Below, one piece after another: positions 5,700 through 9,600 of a stretch of DNA of 9,600 bases (position 1 is the stretch's first letter; every line of letters starts with the position of its first letter). Origin of the DNA: Verrucomicrobiota bacterium (GTDB lineage: Bacteria; Verrucomicrobiota; Kiritimatiellia; JAAZAB01). The notes beneath the pieces were generated by a model. It searched no databases. It was given only the letters and a program-made list of their open reading frames with translations, and was not told the DNA's origin. Location: the NCBI GenBank assembly GCA_018896395.1, contig JAHIMN010000127.1:1-9600 (forward strand), in the 5' to 3' direction. The position numbers were made by a program, and so were the translations under genes.

Positions 5700-5831
5700 A
5701 GAATGACCGGAGGCAGATGACTGTGGATCGTAGACTGACCTCTGTCGTCTGTCCTTCTTCCTCTGGTGTCCGCCGTCTGTCGTCCGGTGTCTGTCGTCCG
5801 TCGTCTATCCTCCGTCGTCCGTCCTCTGCCT
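5657..5831. repeat. large heptanucleotide repeat array with two opposed arms
   Basis: A 7-bp period runs through about 175 bp. The left arm (5657-5698) has units such as CGGACAC, CGGACGC, CGGACGA, CTGACGC and CGGACTG. The middle (5699-5740) is degenerate. The right arm (5741-5831) is 13 units near TCYGTCG: TCTGTCG (5741, 5776, 5790), TCCGTCG (5797, 5811), TCCGTCC (5818). CGGACGA is a rotation of the complement of TCCGTCG, so the arms are the same repeat in opposite orientation. A 10-bp perfect inverted match is GGACACCAGA (5658-5667) against 5762-5771, and a 12-bp direct repeat GTCTGTCGTCCG is at 5775 and 5789. The array covers the end of rsfS and runs to the stop codon of the convergent membrane-protein gene at 5834. 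It could fold as a long imperfect hairpin and end both transcripts; that is inference. Confidence 0.85.
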
Positions 5832-5833
5832 GC

Positions 5834-6610
5834 CTACGTTCCACTCAGCCGGCCCCATACCCATGTCCCCGCCGCCATCAGCGCTCGTCCGCAGACACTC
5901 CATACGACCGCCTGGTCTCCCGCCAACCGCCGAATCAAATCCGGCAACGTCAGGGGCGCCACTATCAGCAGAACCAGACAGACGCCCAGCATGTTTATGA
6001 GGTAAATCATGCCGAACGAAAACACCCGGCCATAATCGCGCACGTCCTGTTGGTCTTGAGCCAGGGCATAGATCGTGAACACGAAATGAAACCCCAACGT
6101 TAACCCGATAAGCCCGAGCCAAGCAAAAGCATAGGGACGCAGGTCGAAAAAAATCAGCAGGATGTAATACGCCAGGATGACGATGAAGGTGTAGAGGGGG
6201 AAAAAATAAGGGGCCAGGGCGATGAGCCAGTTGCTTTGCGATAATTTCACATAGCCGCCGCTCCCGGACACCCGCAGGCCGGAGATTCGCGCTCCCAGGA
6301 GCGCGCCCCAGAGTGCGTGCGTCAACTCATGCGCTAGTACATAAAGCCGTACCGGCGCCGGCAACGCCCAGAACACGAACGCGGCCGCCACCACGCCCAC
6401 GGCAACCATCAGGAACGGCCACGCGCCGCCCGTCAAGGACAATGCAGCCGAGGCGCCGATACTCGCCACCACCGTGCGTGTCAAGGCAATGCCGCAGGGA
6501 ATCAATAACACGCCGATGCAAAAGCGGAGATACGAGAGCGATTTAAATTTCCGCATAATTTCAAATCCGCGCTTGACTTCCCCGGGGCAATGTTTCAAAT
6601 TATCGCCCAT
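5834..6610 (-). CDS. integral membrane protein, putative M50-type zinc metallopeptidase
   Basis: 258 aa from ATG at 6610, or 240 aa from ATG at 6556 (MRKFKSL); neither has a strong ribosome site. About five to six hydrophobic segments are visible (about 30-58, 63-83, 125-153, 160-182, 198-222, possibly 235-250). Between the second and third lies LAHELTHALWGALLGARISGLRVSGSGGYV (92-121), containing the zinc motif HExxH (His94, Glu95, His98), followed by NWLIALAPYFFPLYTF. This arrangement resembles Peptidase_M50B-like proteins (HElxHAl..gllGa...g..v..GGYv, laPyflPl). The LDG-type motif supplying the third zinc ligand in S2P/RseP is not seen; His175 or the Asp-rich loop 186-192 (QDQQDVRD) may replace it. 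The gene is convergent with rsfS and divergent from rpsT. The substrate is unknown. Confidence 0.75.
   Translation of the reverse strand: MGDNLKHCPGEVKRGFEIMRKFKSLSYLRFCIGVLLIPCGIALTRTVVASIGASAALSLTGGAWPFLMVAVGVVAAAFVFWALPAPVRLYVLAHELTHALWGALLGARISGLRVSGSGGYVKLSQSNWLIALAPYFFPLYTFIVILAYYILLIFFDLRPYAFAWLGLIGLTLGFHFVFTIYALAQDQQDVRDYGRVFSFGMIYLINMLGVCLVLLIVAPLTLPDLIRRLAGDQAVVWSVCGRALMAAGTWVWGRLSGT
6573..6600 (+). promoter_or_regulatory. candidate promoter of rpsT
   Basis: TTGACT (6573-6578, 5/6), a 16-bp spacer and TCAAAT (6595-6600, 4/6). This would give a leader of about 55 nt before the rpsT ATG and lies over the 5' coding end of the opposite-strand membrane-protein gene. If the latter really starts at 6556, the promoter falls in true intergenic DNA. 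Confidence 0.4.
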
Positions 6611-6647
6611 TGCAACGAGTTGGATATCCGCACAACCGGATTAGATC

Positions 6648-6653
6648 AGGGAG
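6648..6653 (+). promoter_or_regulatory. ribosome binding site fixing the rpsT start
   Basis: AGGGAG lies 8 nt before ATG at 6662. An in-frame upstream ATG at 6590 would add 24 residues without homology to S20, so 6662 is preferred. Confidence 0.75.
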
Positions 6654-6661
6654 TTTATACT

Positions 6662-6937
6662 ATGCCCAATATTCACAGTGCCGTTAAGCGGATGCGCGTC
6701 TCGAAAAAAGCGCACCAGAGGAACAAGGCCGCTAAATCCAAAATCAGCACCCTGCGTCGCCAGCTTTTCGAAGTATGCACGGCCAATGATGTGGATAAAA
6801 GCCGCAAAGTGTTCAGTGATTACTGCTCGATCCTTGATAAGGCCGCCATCAAGGGCATTATCAAAAAAAACACCGCCATTCGTCGGAAACGACGCGCATC
6901 GGCTAAGATCGCGGCACTGGCCCAACCACAGGCCTGA
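6662..6937 (+). CDS. rpsT: 30S ribosomal protein S20 (bS20)
   Basis: 91 aa, the normal bS20 length. It is a very basic three-helix protein that binds 16S rRNA at the bottom of the 30S body during early assembly. The N-terminus MPNIHSAVKRMRVSKKAHQRNKAAKSKISTLRRQLFE matches the S20 pattern (xxxxSAxKRxRxxxxxxxxNkxxkSxxxTxxkk). The C-terminal part KAAIKGIIKKNTAIRRKRRASAKIAALA matches the conserved 'D-K-A-A-x-K-G-I-I-x-K-N-x-A-x-R-x-K-S-R' helix. It is a single gene with its own ribosome site (6648-6653) and probable promoter, divergent from the membrane-peptidase-like gene and convergent with lptE. Confidence 0.97.
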   Translation: MPNIHSAVKRMRVSKKAHQRNKAAKSKISTLRRQLFEVCTANDVDKSRKVFSDYCSILDKAAIKGIIKKNTAIRRKRRASAKIAALAQPQA

Positions 6938-6957
6938 TCGCCGTCCGTCTTCCGCTC
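6938..6957. repeat. short heptanucleotide repeat after rpsT
   Basis: Directly after the rpsT stop come TCGCCG, TCCGTCT (6944-6950) and TCCGCTC (6951-6957), in 7-bp register with the TCYGTCG family of 5741-5831. It is only about three units long and would not be called alone. It is listed because the same family occupies the other two convergent junctions. Confidence 0.45.
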
Positions 6958-6964
6958 CCCAGCC

Positions 6965-6995
6965 TGCCCGCAGAAGCCTTGGCGAAGGCGGGGCA
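6965..6995. terminator. GC-rich hairpin between convergent rpsT and lptE, possible bidirectional terminator
   Basis: The inner stem GCCTT (6976-6980) pairs with AAGGC (6985-6989) around GGCG. Outer bases TGCCC (6965-6969) pair with GGGCA (6991-6995), and C6971 with G6990, leaving an internal loop. No T-run follows on either strand, so a classical intrinsic terminator is not certain. It may instead be a dispersed palindromic repeat. The left-edge palindrome at 20-34 shares the CCCGCCTTCG-like core on the complementary strand. Confidence 0.45.
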
Positions 6996-6997
6996 CC

Positions 6998-7510
6998 TCA
7001 CCAGGTTTCCACCACTTTTTCGACAATCCGTTTGGCCAGGTCTTCCGATGCGGCGGGAATGGCCGCGCGCTTGGAACTGTTGAGATTGCCTACAAACACA
7101 AACGTGGATTCCCCGATTACGGCCGCCTCGTTCATGATCTCCCGGGTCTTGGCGCGTTTCAGCACAAACGACACATGCAGGGTCAGCCGGTATTCGTTCG
7201 GCTTGACCTTGTCCGTCTTACTATAGCGCAGGGGCGTCAGCGTCATGGCGTTCAACGTGGTTTCCAGAAGAACATCGGCCTCGCCCTTGGGCACGATACG
7301 CAGAGTGCCGTCCTTCTGAAACTCGGCAATGGTCGCGTTGGTGGTGTCAATTTCCAGCAGGGGTTCGTTGCACCTGTTGATAAAGAGGTGCACATAAATG
7401 GCTTTCACATCCGGCGGCAGGGTACTGCCCAGGCGGTAGCCCACACACCCCGGCAGTGTCAGCAGAACGAGCGCCATCCCCAGCAGCATGGCCGTATATT
7501 TGTAAATCAT
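6998..7510 (-). CDS. lptE: LptE-like LPS-assembly lipoprotein
   Basis: 170 aa from ATG at 7510. LptE is the outer-membrane lipoprotein that plugs the LptD barrel for LPS insertion. The signal peptide MIYKYTAMLLGMALVLLTLPGC has lipobox LPGC, so Cys22 is lipidated. The mature start CVGYRLGSTLPPDVKAIYVHLFIN is the family's hallmark (C-G-Y-x-x-x-x-x-L-P...I-x-V-x-x-F-x-N). Later parts fit the LptE fold: LLEIDTTNATIAEFQKDGTLRIV, then alternating strands EADVLLETTLNAMTL and EYRLTLHVSFVLKRAKTREI, then a C-terminal helix ASEDLAKRIVEKVVETW. The start overlaps the upstream stop codon (ATGA), with GGGGGAAAG at 7515-7523, so translation is coupled to the TPR gene. An upstream in-frame ATG at 7570 would hide the signal peptide and is rejected. 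Homology is by motif; sequence conservation in this family is low. Confidence 0.85.
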   Translation of the reverse strand: MIYKYTAMLLGMALVLLTLPGCVGYRLGSTLPPDVKAIYVHLFINRCNEPLLEIDTTNATIAEFQKDGTLRIVPKGEADVLLETTLNAMTLTPLRYSKTDKVKPNEYRLTLHVSFVLKRAKTREIMNEAAVIGESTFVFVGNLNSSKRAAIPAASEDLAKRIVEKVVETW

Positions 7511-8550
7511 GGATCTTTCCCCCGTTGTTGATTGATCTCCGCGATGCGCACATGGGCCTGTTCCGCCCACTCCGAATGGGGAAATTCGTCAATCACCCGC
7601 TCATAGCAGACCCGGGCGGCAACCAGGTTGGCCTGGTGTGCCCGCTTGTCGCTGGTGAACCGGGCGGTCTTTTGATAGAGCGCGGCCTGGCCGTACAGGC
7701 CGCCGACCAGAGCGTGCTGAAGGTCCGCTAAACAGGTCCGCGCCTCCGCCGCCATGTCGCTGTAGGGATACCAGTCGAGGCATCCCTGCAGCACCGCCGC
7801 GGCATTTTCGCGTAAATCCAAGGCCACGGGATTTTCGCGGGAATACTCATAACAGCATCGCCCCTGGCTGAACAAAGCCTGCTCGGCCAAGGGGCTCATG
7901 GGATAACGCTGATGGTAGGTCCCGTAGGCTTCAACGGCCAGATCGTATTGCTGGGTCTTTTCATAAATCCGCGCTATGCGGAATTGCAGTTCGGCCGCCC
8001 GCTTCCACTGGGTGCCGTTCCGGATCAGCTTCTCAAACAAGGGAATGGCCTCTTCCGGTGTCTTGAACTTGATAAACAGGAAATACCGGTCGCGCGTGGA
8101 TATGCCATCCGCAATGGCATACATGCTGTCCATGACCTCGTCGTACGGGAAAAAACCGGCGTAGGCCTCCACCAGGAACTGGTATTCCTCAAAAGCCTTG
8201 GCCGGCTTGCCGCGCTGTTCCAGCAGGCGACAGTAAGTCAATTGCGCCACGGGCGCCTGCGGAGATTCCGGCCAGGCATTCACCAGCGCCAGGCAGGCTT
8301 TCGAGGCCCGGATGGTATGACCGGCGTCCTTGAGCTTGTTGATCCAAGCCAACTGCGTTTCCGGGGTCGCCTCGACCGGCCGGTAATGCTCCCACCAGCT
8401 CAAGTCGTGCCGGGCTTGCTTGGTCTCTTCCCTTGTGTCTTCCGCCGCCCAGCCCCCACCCGTCAGCGCGACAAGCAAGAGCCCGGCAAGCCCCACACGC
8501 AGGATATGATTCCACGGTTGCATGAAGCGTACATTAAGACTCCTGCGCAT
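7507..8550 (-). CDS. periplasmic TPR protein, BamD/YbgF-like
   Basis: 347 aa. The N-terminus carries a cleavable-looking signal sequence (hydrophobic 19-30, cleavage near GGGWA-AED, residue 35). There is no cysteine in it, so unlike BamD it is not predicted to be a lipoprotein. The mature part is helical with TPR/Sel-like repeats: 'AELQFRIARIYEKTQQYDLAVEAYGTYHQRYPMSP' (186-220), 'AEQALFSQGRCCYEYS' (222-237) and 'AARVCYERVIDEFPHSEWAEQAHVRIAEINQQ' (311-342). The recurring 'Y-x-x-a-i-x-x-Y-P-x-S-x-x-a-x-x-A' pattern is that of BamD (YfiO) and CpoB-type periplasmic TPRs. It overlaps lptE by 4 bp (ATGA), which points to envelope biogenesis. Starts at 8550 (used) and 8523 are both possible; AGGAGT lies between them, 16 nt before 8523, so neither start is well supported. 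Confidence 0.8.
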   Translation of the reverse strand: MRRSLNVRFMQPWNHILRVGLAGLLLVALTGGGWAAEDTREETKQARHDLSWWEHYRPVEATPETQLAWINKLKDAGHTIRASKACLALVNAWPESPQAPVAQLTYCRLLEQRGKPAKAFEEYQFLVEAYAGFFPYDEVMDSMYAIADGISTRDRYFLFIKFKTPEEAIPLFEKLIRNGTQWKRAAELQFRIARIYEKTQQYDLAVEAYGTYHQRYPMSPLAEQALFSQGRCCYEYSRENPVALDLRENAAAVLQGCLDWYPYSDMAAEARTCLADLQHALVGGLYGQAALYQKTARFTSDKRAHQANLVAARVCYERVIDEFPHSEWAEQAHVRIAEINQQRGKDP

Positions 8551-8576
8551 ACGCCGTCAAGCGGAATCAGAAAAGC

Positions 8577-8597
8577 ACGGTCATGCAAAAAGACCGT
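8577..8597 (-). terminator. hairpin between URO-D-like gene and TPR gene, weak terminator candidate
   Basis: ACGGTC (8577-8582) and GACCGT (8592-8597) form a 6-bp stem with a 9-nt loop. On the minus strand it is followed by GCTTTT. It sits in the 67-bp gap after the URO-D-like stop and so would end that transcript, but the stem is short. No good promoter for the TPR-lptE pair was found in the same gap. Confidence 0.4.
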
Positions 8598-8617
8598 AGA
8601 AATGCGAAAATCAACTT

Positions 8618-9600
8618 TTAACATGGTGGGGTATAGGCTTGAGCCAGCGCCAGTAATTCCATAGACTCTTCTGCATCCCGCACATATTCATTGAGATGCT
8701 CGGCGTCACATCCAATGTCATAAATCCAATTACCGGGCAGCAAACGTTGCGCAATTGCCGAGCGGAATTCAGAGGTGGTCAGCAAAATTTTGGCGGGGAT
8801 ATTGCCCAGCTTTGCCTTAAGACGATCAATCATCTCAATTCCCCGAGGCCATTTGGGGTTATTCGTGTACTGCAGAATAATAAGTCCTTTTATCTCAAGG
8901 ACTTCATCAAGGATGTGAATTGCCGATCCTTCCAGATGTATTTCAAATAAACCGCCAAGTCTTGATACCAGTTTTTGAATTGCCGGGGCCGAAAACTCAC
9001 GGAAGAAGGCGGGAGAATAATTGGCGGCGGCATCATCGGTAATGGAACAGCAGTTGTCGGGAATCCAAAATCCCTGCCAACTGAAGAAGCCGCCATCCAC
9101 ATGGCGAATCAGCGAGCGACAGTGTTCGTAGTGAATGGCCAAAAAGTCCACGCAACGGTCAAGCAACAGCTTCAGATCATCAGGACGCTCGTAAAAATCA
9201 TAAAAAAGCGCGGATCCGCGCAGTGCCTCGGCCACATCCATTGGGCCATATGAACTGGCAACCGATTGAACACACCCCTCCGGTAAGTTCTTTTCATAAC
9301 AAACAATGGCGTTATAGAGCCATTGCAACCATACGTTTTTGTTATTATGGACAATTAAATCCAAATTTTCGTAAAGATCGGTAATCGGCTCGGCGGCAGT
9401 GCCATAGGTATCATTAAGTTCAATTTTTTTATCAGAGAAATAACCGGAATAAAAAGCGCTCTTGCGTGGATTTGCCGTCGGGCAAAAATCGCCGGCAAGG
9501 GTCCGCTCCTCCGTCAGGCGTATTTGCTCTGCTTCGCACATGCGCCGGGCATCAGGAAAAACACGGCAAACAGCCGAGTGAGAATTAGCGCAGGGACGCA
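8618..9600 (-). CDS. uroporphyrinogen-III decarboxylase (URO-D) family protein, 5' end outside window
   Basis: The first ATG in the window is at 9541 (307 aa), but the frame stays open to 9600 with 19 further sense codons (...VFPDARRM), so the gene probably starts beyond the edge. Family signatures are SITDDAAANYSPAFFREFSAPAIQKLV (the 'DD-x-x-x-x-x-SP-x-x-F-x-E-F' element), FEIHLEGSAIHILDEVLEIKGLIILQ and a closing DIGCDAEHLNEYVRDA. True HemE substrate motifs are not apparent. The HxCG zinc site of MtaA/MtbA methyltransferases is replaced by HLEG, so a zinc methyltransferase role is unlikely. Such divergent URO-D proteins are abundant in Lentisphaerota/Kiritimatiellota and usually have unknown substrates. 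The gene looks clearly AT-richer than its neighbours, which may reflect recent acquisition or a paralogue with different codon use. Confidence 0.8.
   Translation of the reverse strand, partial: RPCANSHSAVCRVFPDARRMCEAEQIRLTEERTLAGDFCPTANPRKSAFYSGYFSDKKIELNDTYGTAAEPITDLYENLDLIVHNNKNVWLQWLYNAIVCYEKNLPEGCVQSVASSYGPMDVAEALRGSALFYDFYERPDDLKLLLDRCVDFLAIHYEHCRSLIRHVDGGFFSWQGFWIPDNCCSITDDAAANYSPAFFREFSAPAIQKLVSRLGGLFEIHLEGSAIHILDEVLEIKGLIILQYTNNPKWPRGIEMIDRLKAKLGNIPAKILLTTSEFRSAIAQRLLPGNWIYDIGCDAEHLNEYVRDAEESMELLALAQAYTPPC

Noticed and set aside
5741..5831. CRISPR array
   Set aside because: The units are 7 bp, contiguous and degenerate, with no spacers and no cas genes nearby.
5630..6103. Plus-strand frame of 157 codons with many RRP/SS repeats
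   Set aside because: The peptide repeat is a translation of the heptanucleotide array; the remainder is antisense to the membrane-peptidase-like gene.
6590..6661. 24-residue N-terminal extension of S20
   Set aside because: It has no similarity to S20 and no ribosome site, while ATG 6662 has AGGGAG at good spacing.
7912..8664. Plus-strand frame of 250 codons
   Set aside because: It is the shadow of the TPR gene on the other strand, which has a signal peptide, repeats and coupling to lptE.

Overview
The window looks like chromosome of a Gram-negative bacterium with moderately high GC. It carries lipoprotein signal sequences, an LptE-type LPS-assembly lipoprotein and a BamD-like periplasmic TPR protein, so it has an outer membrane. 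The uroporphyrinogen-decarboxylase-like protein at the right edge (with an 'IHLEGS...ILDEVLEIKG' stretch) resembles the enlarged URO-D paralogue families of Lentisphaerota/Kiritimatiellota. Together with the repeat-rich gene junctions this suggests the PVC superphylum. That placement is an inference and was not tested by any search.

Layout. 1-262: non-coding, with a GC-rich palindrome, an AT-rich heptanucleotide array (163-211) and a near-consensus sigma70 promoter (220-248). 263-338: elongator tRNA-Met(CAT) with encoded CCA. 387-1277 (+): an unusual fusion of a CT398/zf-RING_7-type C4 zinc ribbon with a PTS EIIA (fructose/Ntr type) domain. 1335-3807 (-): a three-gene operon, ktrB-ktrA plus a small lipoprotein, for K+ uptake. 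3850-4608 (+): a TrmJ-like tRNA 2'-O-methyltransferase, divergent from ktrB. 4688-5699 (+): nadD (NAD synthesis, apparently with a CTG start) and rsfS (ribosome silencing). 5834-6610 (-): a membrane protein with an HELTH zinc-protease motif. 6662-6937 (+): rpsT (ribosomal protein S20). 6998-8550 (-): a BamD-like TPR protein translationally coupled to lptE. 8618-9600 (-): the URO-D-like protein, open at the window edge and AT-richer than the rest.

Functionally this is mostly housekeeping: translation and ribosome genes (tRNA-Met, trmJ, rsfS, rpsT), NAD synthesis, K+ homeostasis, envelope biogenesis. Two things stand out. First, intergenic sequence is organised in 7-bp periodic degenerate repeats. 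All three convergent gene junctions (1278-1334, 5700-5833, 6938-6997) carry the same heptamer family (TCYGTCG, or its complement as the rotation CGGACGA), while the divergent and co-directional gaps do not. In the largest array the two orientations face each other and the array runs into the 3' coding end of rsfS. Second, the zinc ribbon-EIIA fusion sits beside the KtrAB operon. In proteobacteria EIIA-Ntr is known to control K+ uptake through TrkA, so a regulatory link is plausible but unproven.
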